Source: Deltaproteobacteria bacterium
GTDB lineage: Bacteria; Desulfobacterota; Desulfuromonadia; Geobacterales; Geobacteraceae
NCBI GenBank assembly: GCA_009668975.1
Contig: SBEG01000012.1
Span: forward strand, 1 to 64,000
Reading direction: 5' to 3'
Length of the DNA stretch: 64,000 nt
Positions 46,015 to 53,775 of this stretch are shown here, in pieces. The position numbers and the translations under genes were made by a program. The notes beneath the pieces are model-generated. The model was given only the letters and a program-made list of their open reading frames with translations. It did no database searches and was not told the origin of the DNA. Position 1 is the stretch's first letter; every line of letters begins with the position of its first letter.

Positions 46015-49000
46015 TTGCAACAAAGGGACCCCAAGCATCTGATGTCGCCACTTTTCTCCCCACTGATACGCTGCTTCAGGTCGGCCTCCGATTTCTACAG
46101 CAGCTTCCCCGTCAGCGAGATGACCAAGTTCAGGACCTGGGAACTCCTGGCCAAGTACGCGCCCTGGCTGTTGCGCAGGCTCTTCTCGGACCTGATCGCC
46201 CCGGTGCCGCAGCTCTCATTCGTGGGACCACACGAGGTCGGGCTGCTTCGCGACGGCACCCTGCAGCTCGCCACGTCCATGGAGCCGGTAGTCTCGGTGG
46301 TCATCGCTGTATACGGCAAGCTCGACTACACGCTGCGCTGCCTGGCATCGATCGCCCTCAATCCCCCCGCGGTCCCTTTCGAAATAGTGGTGGTGGACGA
46401 CGCCTCACCCGACGCCTCACACGCGGTCCTCTCCGGGATAGCCGGCGTCAAGCTTATCAGCAACCCCGGCAACCTGGGTTTCATCCGCAGCTGCAACACC
46501 GGAGCGCGGGCAGCCGCCGGCAGTTTCCTCTGCTTTCTCAACAACGACACCGAGGTTGCCGAGGGGTGGCTCGACGAGCTGTGGGGCACGTTTAGGGAGT
46601 TCCCCGGCACTGGGTTGTGTGGCTCCAAGCTGGTCTATCCGGACGGCACGCTCCAGGAGGCGGGAGGCATTATCTGGCGCGACGGCAGTGCCTGGAACTT
46701 CGGCCGCAACCGGGACCAGTGCGAGCCCGCTTTCAACTATGCCAGGGAGGTAGATTACTGCTCCGGAGCCTCGATCATGGTCGACAGGGAGCTCTTCGAG
46801 CAGCTGGGCGGCTTCGATGAACACTACCTCCCCGCCTACTGCGAGGATTCCGACCTGGCCCTGAAGATCCGCCAACGTGGGCTGCGGGTCATGTACCAGC
46901 CCCTCTCGGTGGTAGTGCATCACGAGGGGGTGAGCTCCGGCACCGACCTTGCCGCCGGGGTCAAGGCCTGTCAAGTCGAGAACAGCCGCAAGCTCTTCGA
47001 GCGCTGGCGAGAGCGGCTTAGCCACCACCAGGTGCTGGGCACCGATGTCGACTCGGCCAAGGACCGCGGCTGTTCGCGCCGGGTGCTGGTTATCGACCAC
47101 TGCGTCCCGACCCCCGACCAGGACGCCGGCTCGGTTACCGTCTTCAACCTGCTGCTGCTCTTGAGGGAGATGGGGTTCCAAGTGACCTTCATACCCGAGA
47201 TCAACTTCAACTACGTCGAGGGGTATACCCCCGCACTTCAGCGCGCGGGGGTTGAGGTGCTGTACGGGCCTCAATGTATGTACATGGAGAAGCACCTCAA
47301 GCAGGCGGGGGGGCGCTACGACCTGGTCCTGATGATCCGTCCGGTGGTGGTGGCGCGGCACCTGAGGCTTGTCCGCAAGCACTGTCCCCGGGCCAAGGTG
47401 CTCTTCCATACCATCGACCTGCATTTCCTGAGGCTGTCGCGCGAGGCGGAGCTGTCGGCCGATCCGGCCAAGCGCGCAGAAGCCGCGCAGATGAAGGCCA
47501 CCGAGCTTGCCGCGCTGCGCTCAGTCGATGCCTCTATAGTGCATAGCACCACTGAGCTCGACATGCTGCGCACCGAGTTGCCCACGGAGGCCATCCACGT
47601 CTTTCCGCTGATTCTGGACGTGCGAGGCTCGGAGGTAGGCTTTGCCTCCAGGCGCGACATCGTCTTTGTGGGAGGCTACCGGCACCTCCCCAACGTGGAT
47701 GCTGTCAACTACTTCGTCGCGGAAGTAATGCCCCTCTTGCGGCTGCTCTTGCCGGGAGTCCGCTTCCACGCCGTGGGGAGCAATCCGACCTCCGAGATGC
47801 TGGCGATGCAGTGCGAAGACGTTATAGTCACCGGTTTCGTGGATGATATCGACCCTCTTCTGGACACCATGCGCCTCTCGGTGGCTCCGCTGCGGTTCGG
47901 AGCCGGCATCAAGGGGAAAATCGGCACCGCCCTGGCGCTGGGGCTGCCCACCGTGGCCACCTCGCTGGGGGCCGAGGGGATGTCGCTGACGGATGGGGAG
48001 AACATCATTGTGGCCGACGGGGCCGAGGCGTTTGCCGACGCCTGCACGCGGTTGTATCAGGACCGGCAGCTGTGGGAACAGGTGTCCCGCTGCGGCGTCG
48101 ACTTTGCCGAGCAGGCCTGGGGAGCGGAGGCTGCCTGGCGCATCCTGCACGAGATCCTGAACGGGCTCGGCATGTCCACGACCCGAGGCGACCAGCCGCT
48201 GCGGCTGTACAGTCCGCGCGACGGCAGGAAGTTCGGCCGCCCGGGCAGCGGACCGGGCCGGGCAGAGGGGCCTATGCCGGTGGGGAACTGTGACGCCGAA
48301 AATGCGTTCAGGGAGATCCTTTCCGGCGAGGAGCTGCGGCGCCTGGCGATGCAGGAGCTGCGGTTTTTGTCCCGGGCCGGGGGGCGCGAGTCGTTCACCG
48401 TGCCGGGTTTCTGTATCCCGTGCGGCAGAGAGGTCTCCTTCTTGGTCGATCTGGAGTGCGGTGGCCGAGCGGAGGGGGGGCGGCTGTTCCCTAACTGGCG
48501 GGAGCGCCTGGTGTGCCCGCACTGTGGCATGAACAACCGCCAGCGGCTGATCGCCTCCCTGGTGGCGCGCCAGCTGGGAGGGACGGCTGCCCGGGGCTCC
48601 AGCGTCTACTTCCTGGAGCAGGTCACCCCCATCTATCACTGGGCCCAGGCGGCCTTCCCAGAGTGCCGCATCATCGGCAGCGAGTACCTGGGACCCCGGC
48701 ATCAGCCGGGCACCGTCGTTAAGGGGATCCGGCACGAGGATGCCGGGGCGCTCAGCTTCCCGGACAGCTCCTTCGATCTGGTGGTGAGCAATGACGTCTT
48801 CGAGCACGTTCCCGAGCCTGGCCGCTCCTTCAGCGAGTGTGCCAGGGTACTGCGGCCCGGCGGCGTGCTGCTTGCCACCATCCCGTTTCACGACACCCTT
48901 GAGGAATCGGTGGTCCGAGCCCGCCTGGATGGCGAAGAGGTCAGCAACTTGCTGCCGCCGCTCTACCACGGCAACCCGGTCTCCAGCAGCGGCTCGCTGG

Positions 49001-49170
49001 TGTTCACCGACTTCGGCTGGGATGTCCTGGACACGATCCGCAGCAGCGGCTTCCAGTCGTGCAGCTGCGAGATATACGCGTCCGACCGGTACGGACATCT
49101 CGGGGGCGGCCAGCCGGTCTTCAGGGCAGTGAAGCCCGCCACACCGGCGCCGCCCGAGCAAGGAGGGTAA
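46015..49170 (+). CDS. GT2-GT4-methyltransferase fusion protein
   Basis: This 1051-residue protein combines three enzymes. Residues about 85-335 are a GT2 domain (VVIAVYGKLDYTL, the DxD-like NNDTEVAEGW, and EDSDLALKIRQRG). Residues about 345-720 are a GT-B fold related to GT4 (AGSVTVFNLLLLL; FRFGAGIKGKIGTALALGLP-like RFGAGIKGKIGTALALGL). Residues about 790-1040 are a SAM methyltransferase with a CIPCG...CPHCG four-cysteine zinc-like module before it, and VVSNDVFEHVPEPGRSF. The start is TTG 46015 or ATG 46042. Such fusions may add two sugars and then a methyl group without release. The sugars are unknown. Confidence 0.85.
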   Translation: MQQRDPKHLMSPLFSPLIRCFRSASDFYSSFPVSEMTKFRTWELLAKYAPWLLRRLFSDLIAPVPQLSFVGPHEVGLLRDGTLQLATSMEPVVSVVIAVYGKLDYTLRCLASIALNPPAVPFEIVVVDDASPDASHAVLSGIAGVKLISNPGNLGFIRSCNTGARAAAGSFLCFLNNDTEVAEGWLDELWGTFREFPGTGLCGSKLVYPDGTLQEAGGIIWRDGSAWNFGRNRDQCEPAFNYAREVDYCSGASIMVDRELFEQLGGFDEHYLPAYCEDSDLALKIRQRGLRVMYQPLSVVVHHEGVSSGTDLAAGVKACQVENSRKLFERWRERLSHHQVLGTDVDSAKDRGCSRRVLVIDHCVPTPDQDAGSVTVFNLLLLLREMGFQVTFIPEINFNYVEGYTPALQRAGVEVLYGPQCMYMEKHLKQAGGRYDLVLMIRPVVVARHLRLVRKHCPRAKVLFHTIDLHFLRLSREAELSADPAKRAEAAQMKATELAALRSVDASIVHSTTELDMLRTELPTEAIHVFPLILDVRGSEVGFASRRDIVFVGGYRHLPNVDAVNYFVAEVMPLLRLLLPGVRFHAVGSNPTSEMLAMQCEDVIVTGFVDDIDPLLDTMRLSVAPLRFGAGIKGKIGTALALGLPTVATSLGAEGMSLTDGENIIVADGAEAFADACTRLYQDRQLWEQVSRCGVDFAEQAWGAEAAWRILHEILNGLGMSTTRGDQPLRLYSPRDGRKFGRPGSGPGRAEGPMPVGNCDAENAFREILSGEELRRLAMQELRFLSRAGGRESFTVPGFCIPCGREVSFLVDLECGGRAEGGRLFPNWRERLVCPHCGMNNRQRLIASLVARQLGGTAARGSSVYFLEQVTPIYHWAQAAFPECRIIGSEYLGPRHQPGTVVKGIRHEDAGALSFPDSSFDLVVSNDVFEHVPEPGRSFSECARVLRPGGVLLATIPFHDTLEESVVRARLDGEEVSNLLPPLYHGNPVSSSGSLVFTDFGWDVLDTIRSSGFQSCSCEIYASDRYGHLGGGQPVFRAVKPATPAPPEQGG

Positions 49171-49172
49171 AG

Positions 49173-50036
49173 ATGCAGGTTTTCGTGATTGGCAGTAAAG
49201 GGTACCTCGGCGCCGCGGCGGTGGCTCGCCTCGCCGCAGCGGGCATCGCCGTCCGGGCCGTCTCCTCGCGGCCGAATGCCGGCATGCTCCAGCTGGACCT
49301 GGTCCGTGCCGCCGAGTTTGCCTACGACGAGGTGGGGTCCGGAGACCTCGTGCTGATGACCGCTGCCAACTCCTCCCCTGACTTCTGCCGCACCCAGCCG
49401 GAGCTGGCCCGGGACATCAACGTTGAGGGAACCGGCTTCTTCATCGAGCGTTGCCTGGAGCGGGGGGCACGGGTAGTGTTCTTCTCCAGCGACACGGTGT
49501 ACGGACCCGGGGAGGACGAGCGCAGCGAAGACGCCATCTGCCATCCTGCAGGGGAGTACGCCGCCATGAAGCGCGAGGTCGAGAGCCGTTTCGCGCAGCA
49601 CGACGCCTTCAAGGTGCTACGCCTCTCCTACGTCTTCTCTCGGCATGACAAGTTCACCTCCTATCTGGTGGCCTGCGCCCGCGACGGCAGGGAGGCCGAG
49701 CTGTTCCACCCGATGCTGCGCCGCTGCGTCTATCTGGGGGACTTGCTTGACCTGCTGCAGCTCTTCTGCCGCCCCGGCCAGCAGGTGCCGGATAGCATCG
49801 TCAACGTCTGCGGTCCCGAACTGCTGTCGCGGGTGGACTTGGCGGAGCTGTTCCAGACTAGGGTCTCGGCGGTTCTCCGCTACCGGATCATCGATCCCCC
49901 CCTGGGCTTTTTCGAGGCACGCCCGCAGGTGATCAACATGAGCGACGCGACTTTCAGCCGCCTGTTGGGACGCCGGCCCACGTCGATATCAGGGGCCATG
50001 CAGGCAGAATTTATCAATCAGGAAGGGATATCATGA
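49173..50036 (+). CDS. NAD(P)-dependent sugar epimerase/reductase
   Basis: This 287-residue short-chain dehydrogenase/reductase has the Rossmann opening VFVIGSKGYLGAAAV and the catalytic pair in PAGEYAAMKREVE (Tyr-x-x-x-Lys). It resembles RmlD-like sugar-nucleotide reductases. ATG 49173 follows AGGAGG. The gene overlaps the next by four bases (ATGA), so it is linked to the dehydratase. In 6-deoxy-heptose pathways a reductase or epimerase of this class follows the 4,6-dehydratase; this protein is a candidate for that step. Confidence 0.82.
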   Translation: MQVFVIGSKGYLGAAAVARLAAAGIAVRAVSSRPNAGMLQLDLVRAAEFAYDEVGSGDLVLMTAANSSPDFCRTQPELARDINVEGTGFFIERCLERGARVVFFSSDTVYGPGEDERSEDAICHPAGEYAAMKREVESRFAQHDAFKVLRLSYVFSRHDKFTSYLVACARDGREAELFHPMLRRCVYLGDLLDLLQLFCRPGQQVPDSIVNVCGPELLSRVDLAELFQTRVSAVLRYRIIDPPLGFFEARPQVINMSDATFSRLLGRRPTSISGAMQAEFINQEGIS

Positions 50037-51046
50037 CCAAGAAACGGATACTCATCACCGGTATCACCGGTATGGTCGGCTCGCACCTTGCCGATTTCCT
50101 GCTCGAGAAAACGGACTGGGACATCTACGGCATGTGCCGCTGGCGCAGCCCCCTGGACAACCTGGCCCACCTCGTGCCGCGCATCAACGCCAAGGATCGC
50201 CTGCATCTGCTCTACGGCGACCTGAGGGATTACGTCTCCATCCATGAGGTGGTCACTACCGCCAAGCCAGACTACGTTTTCCACCTGGCGGCGCAGAGCT
50301 ACCCCAAGACAAGTTTCGACTCGCCGCTGGATACCTTGGAGACCAACGTGCAGGGTACTGCCAACGTGCTGGAGGCATTGCGCAAGACCGGCACTGATGC
50401 CGTCACCCATGTGTGCGCCTCCTCGGAGGTGTTTGGCCGGGTGCCCAGAGAGAAGCTCCCCATCGACGAGGAGTGCACCTTTCACCCCGCCTCCCCCTAC
50501 GCCATCTCCAAGGTGGGCACCGACCTTTTAGGGCGTTTCTATGCCGAGGCCTACGGCATGACTGTGATGACCACTCGCATGTTCACCCACACCGGGCCTC
50601 GGCGCGGCGACGTCTTCGCCGAATCGACTTTCGCTAAGCAGATCGCTATGATCGAGGCTGGCCAGATCTCCCCCGTCCTGAAGACTGGCAACCTCGAGTC
50701 TCTGCGCACCTTCGCCGACGTGCGCGATGCGGTCCGGGCCTACTACCTGCTGGTCACTTGCAACCCGGTGCCCGGCGCGTACTACAACATCGGCGGCACC
50801 TACACCTGCACGGTGGGCGAGATGCTGCAGGCCCTGCTCGCCATGTCGACGGTGCAGGGCATCGCGGTGCAGACCGACCCGGAGCGTCTGCGACCGATCG
50901 ACGCAGACCTGCAGGTGCCGAACACGGCAAAGTTCCAGGCCCACACCGGATGGCAGCCCGAAATCCCCTTTGAGACCACCATGAGGGACCTGCTGGATTA
51001 CTGGCGCGACAGGGTGCGGGTGAACCCCGCCTTCCTGACCCGCTAA
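50033..51046 (+). CDS. gmd: GDP-mannose (or GDP-heptose) 4,6-dehydratase
   Basis: This 337-residue extended SDR enzyme has the GITGMVGSHLADFL NAD loop, catalytic SPYAISKVG (Tyr-x-x-x-Lys) and the RMFTHTGPRRGDVF segment typical of the GMD branch. It would form a 4-keto-6-deoxy sugar nucleotide. Because the next two genes encode a heptose 7-phosphate kinase and a heptose 1-phosphate guanylyltransferase, GDP-D-glycero-alpha-D-manno-heptose is a likely substrate, as for DmhA of Yersinia and WcbK of Burkholderia. Sequence alone does not separate mannose from heptose use. Confidence 0.83.
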   Translation: MTKKRILITGITGMVGSHLADFLLEKTDWDIYGMCRWRSPLDNLAHLVPRINAKDRLHLLYGDLRDYVSIHEVVTTAKPDYVFHLAAQSYPKTSFDSPLDTLETNVQGTANVLEALRKTGTDAVTHVCASSEVFGRVPREKLPIDEECTFHPASPYAISKVGTDLLGRFYAEAYGMTVMTTRMFTHTGPRRGDVFAESTFAKQIAMIEAGQISPVLKTGNLESLRTFADVRDAVRAYYLLVTCNPVPGAYYNIGGTYTCTVGEMLQALLAMSTVQGIAVQTDPERLRPIDADLQVPNTAKFQAHTGWQPEIPFETTMRDLLDYWRDRVRVNPAFLTR

Positions 51047-51056
51047 GGAGAAACCC

Positions 51057-52082
51057 GTGACCATCGTTCGCGCCCGCGCCCCCCTGCGCCTCGGCCTTGC
51101 CGGCGGCGGATCCGACGTCTCCCCCTACTGCGACGTGCACGGGGGCTACGTCCTCAACTCCACTATAGACCGCTACGCCTACGCGGTAATCGCCACCGTC
51201 GACGACCCCGTGGTCCGCTTCATCTCCACCGACCGGCAGGAGGAGCTGGTGCTGCCGCTGGCGGCGGAGCTGGAGCTGGACGGCAGGCTCGACCTGCACA
51301 AGGCGGTCTACAACGAGATCATCAGGAGCTTCAACGGCGGCAGGACGATCCCCCTCGAGCTCAGCACCTTCTGCGATGCTCCGGTGGGCTCGGGCCTCGG
51401 CTCCTCCTCGACGCTTGTGGTGGTTATGATCTGCGCCTTCGCCGAGCTGCTCAACCTCCCCCTGGATGACTACGCCATCGCGCAGCTCGCCTACAAGATC
51501 GAGCGTCACGACTGCCGGCTGCAGGGGGGGCACCAGGACCAGTACTCCGCGGCCTTCGGCGGCTTTAACTTCATGGAGTTCTACGCCGACCGGGCCATCA
51601 TCAACCCGTTGCGCATCAAGCAGTGGGTGGTCTGCGAGCTGGAGGCCTCGCTGGTACTCTTCTATACCGGGGTCTCCCGTGAGTCGGCCAACATCATCGC
51701 CGACCAGAGCGCCAACCTGAAGACCGGCGATAGCAACGCCATCGAGGCCATGCATGGCATCAAGCGAGAGGCCCTGATCATGAAGGAGTGTCTGCTGAAG
51801 GGCAACTTCGGCGGCATCGTGTCGTCGATGCGCGACGGCTGGGAGAACAAGAAGCGTTCGGCGAAGACCGTTTCCAACCCGCTGATCGATGAGATCTACC
51901 GGGTAGCCGTCGAGGCGGGTGCCTTGGCTGGCAAGGTCTCCGGTGCCGGCGGCGGCGGCTTCATGATGTTCTTCGTGCCGCCGGAGAGACGCATGGACGT
52001 CATCCGCACCCTGGGCCGTTTCGAGGGGCAGATCAGTAACTGCCACTTTACCCCTAGCGGCGCCCAGGCTTGGAGGGTCTGA
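51057..52082 (+). CDS. hddA: D-glycero-D-manno-heptose 7-phosphate kinase (HddA-like)
   Basis: This 341-residue GHMP kinase has PLRLGLAGGGSD in the N-terminal half and the ATP loop VGSGLGSSSTLVV near residue 107. The C-terminal motif is KVSGAGGGGFMMFF. This arrangement matches HddA, which phosphorylates D-glycero-alpha-D-manno-heptose 7-phosphate at C1 on the way to GDP-heptose. Other GHMP kinases, such as fucokinases and galactokinases, lack the LRLGLAGGGSDV opening. GTG 51057 follows AAGGAG. It is coupled to the guanylyltransferase gene next door. Confidence 0.87.
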   Translation: MTIVRARAPLRLGLAGGGSDVSPYCDVHGGYVLNSTIDRYAYAVIATVDDPVVRFISTDRQEELVLPLAAELELDGRLDLHKAVYNEIIRSFNGGRTIPLELSTFCDAPVGSGLGSSSTLVVVMICAFAELLNLPLDDYAIAQLAYKIERHDCRLQGGHQDQYSAAFGGFNFMEFYADRAIINPLRIKQWVVCELEASLVLFYTGVSRESANIIADQSANLKTGDSNAIEAMHGIKREALIMKECLLKGNFGGIVSSMRDGWENKKRSAKTVSNPLIDEIYRVAVEAGALAGKVSGAGGGGFMMFFVPPERRMDVIRTLGRFEGQISNCHFTPSGAQAWRV

Positions 52083-52084
52083 GG

Positions 52085-52789
52085 GTGGCGGCGGTCGTGA
52101 AGGCGGTCGTGCTGGCCGGGGGGTTGGGCACCCGGCTGAAGGGAAGGGTGCCCAACCTACCCAAGCCGATGGCGCCGGTGGCGGGGCGCCCGTTTCTGGA
52201 GTACCTCCTCGACCGGCTGGCGGGCGCCGGGGTGCACGAGGTGATCCTCTCGGTCGGTTACCGCTGGCAGGCCATCGCGGACCACTTCGGCGAGGAGTAC
52301 CGGGGCATGCGACTGCGCTACGCCGTGGAAGTGGAGCCGCTGGGAACTGGCGGCGCGCTCGCTCACGCGCTGAACGGCGAGGGGGACGAGCCAGTCTTGG
52401 TGCTGAACGGAGACACCCTGCTCACCGTCGACTACAGCGAGCTCTTTTTCTGGTTTCTCGCTGAGTTGGCTGAGGTTGGCATGGTTCTTAGAAGGGTGCC
52501 CGACGCCGCGCGCTACGGGTCGGTGGTGGTGCGCGACGGGCGGGTCGCCGAGTTCCTGGAAAAGGGGTGTAGCGGCCCCGGCCTGATTAACGCCGGCGTC
52601 TACCTTCTAAAACCCGCCATCTTCTCCAGGCTAGGCCTTTCCGGACGCTTCAGCCTGGAGGTCGACCTGCTGCAGCGGCATCGGGAGGAGCTCTCCCCGC
52701 TTGCCTTCATCACAGACGCCTACTTCATCGACATTGGCATTCCCGAGGATTACGACCGTGCTCAGCGCGAACTGCAGACGCTTCAATAA
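52085..52789 (+). CDS. hddC: heptose 1-phosphate guanylyltransferase (HddC-like)
   Basis: This 234-residue nucleotidyltransferase has the opening KAVVLAGGLGTRLKG and the segments PKPMAPVAGRPFLEYLLD and GTGGAL that define the family. It would couple heptose 1-phosphate to GMP. The family includes many sugar-1-phosphate transferases, but the HddA neighbour supports HddC. The start is GTG 52085 after GGAGG, with GTG 52097 as an alternative that puts KAVVLAGG at the very N-terminus. The stop of hddA lies three bases upstream. Confidence 0.83.
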   Translation: MAAVVKAVVLAGGLGTRLKGRVPNLPKPMAPVAGRPFLEYLLDRLAGAGVHEVILSVGYRWQAIADHFGEEYRGMRLRYAVEVEPLGTGGALAHALNGEGDEPVLVLNGDTLLTVDYSELFFWFLAELAEVGMVLRRVPDAARYGSVVVRDGRVAEFLEKGCSGPGLINAGVYLLKPAIFSRLGLSGRFSLEVDLLQRHREELSPLAFITDAYFIDIGIPEDYDRAQRELQTLQ

Positions 52790-52855
52790 CCCACTCCCGG
52801 TCGCCGGCCGGTGCCGCACTTGGCGACCTCGAGCCGGACAGCTGGGTGTGCCGCG

Positions 52856-53731
52856 ATGACGCCGCGGGTCTACATCGTCATCCTGAACTTCAACAACTGG
52901 GACGACTCCCTTGAGTGCTTGGACTCCTGCGCTCGGCTCACCTATGACAACCGTCGGCTGCTGCTGATCGACAACGGCTCCAGGGAGGACCGCTCGTGGG
53001 AGGTCCTGGAACGTTATCCGGAAGTCGAATTGGTGATGAGCGTTGCCAACCGAGGTTTCGCCGGTGGGTGTAACCTCGGAATCGAGCTTGCCCTCGCCAG
53101 GGGGGCCGATCTCGTCTGGCTGCTGAACAACGACACGGTGGTGGAGGCGGACTCGTTGGCCAGGCTGGTGGTCGACCTCCCCGATGACGCTGGCATCGTG
53201 TCGCCCAAGATTTACTACTACGGCACCCGCGAGATCTGGTCCTCCGGCGGCTACTTCAATAAAACGGCGATGGCGGTAAACTACACCTATGATCGCGAGG
53301 GGACTGATGAGGTCGGCTTCGTTACCGGATGCGCTATGCTGATCCCCGCGAGGATCTTCCGTGAGTACGGGCTCTTGAAGGAAGAGTATTTCCTGAATGT
53401 GGAGGACTGGGAGATCTGCCGGCGTCTGACCCGCGGCGGTAAAAAGATATACGTCATCGGCGGCAGTGTGATATATCATAAGGTCAGCAGGTCCAAGCAG
53501 GGGGTGGCCTCACCTCTAGACGTCTACTACACCGTCCGTAACAGGCTCTACTTCATCGACGAGTACTACTCTGGGGCACAGCGGCTGTGTCTCCGAACTC
53601 TCTTTACCCTGTGGTGGCCGATTTGGCTGGTCAAGAATCTCATCGCTGGCCAGGGCGCAATCGTGGGACCGTTTCTGCACGGCATCCACGATTACCTGCG
53701 GGGGAGAAGGGGGGGCTGCGACCGGTACTGA
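52856..53731 (+). CDS. family 2 glycosyltransferase
   Basis: This 291-residue GT2 enzyme has VYIVILNFNNWDDSLECLDS at the start, the DxD-like WLLNNDTVVEAD near residue 95 and the EDWEICRRLTRGG acceptor motif. The C-terminal part has one hydrophobic segment (LFTLWWPIWLVKNL). This is the rhamnosyltransferase-like subgroup of GT2. ATG 52856 is chosen over upstream frames that lack homology. It probably transfers one sugar of the exported glycan, possibly the deoxy-heptose. Confidence 0.87.
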   Translation: MTPRVYIVILNFNNWDDSLECLDSCARLTYDNRRLLLIDNGSREDRSWEVLERYPEVELVMSVANRGFAGGCNLGIELALARGADLVWLLNNDTVVEADSLARLVVDLPDDAGIVSPKIYYYGTREIWSSGGYFNKTAMAVNYTYDREGTDEVGFVTGCAMLIPARIFREYGLLKEEYFLNVEDWEICRRLTRGGKKIYVIGGSVIYHKVSRSKQGVASPLDVYYTVRNRLYFIDEYYSGAQRLCLRTLFTLWWPIWLVKNLIAGQGAIVGPFLHGIHDYLRGRRGGCDRY

Positions 53732-53775
53732 ATCGCTGCTAACTGCAGAGGGGACAACATTTAAGGAATGCAAAC

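Noticed and set aside
47521..49161. Antisense open frame of 546 codons opposite the GT2-GT4-methyltransferase gene
   Set aside because: It mirrors a GC-rich gene whose plus-strand product has clear domains; the antisense product has no recognisable motif and is rich in Arg, Gln and His as such shadows are.
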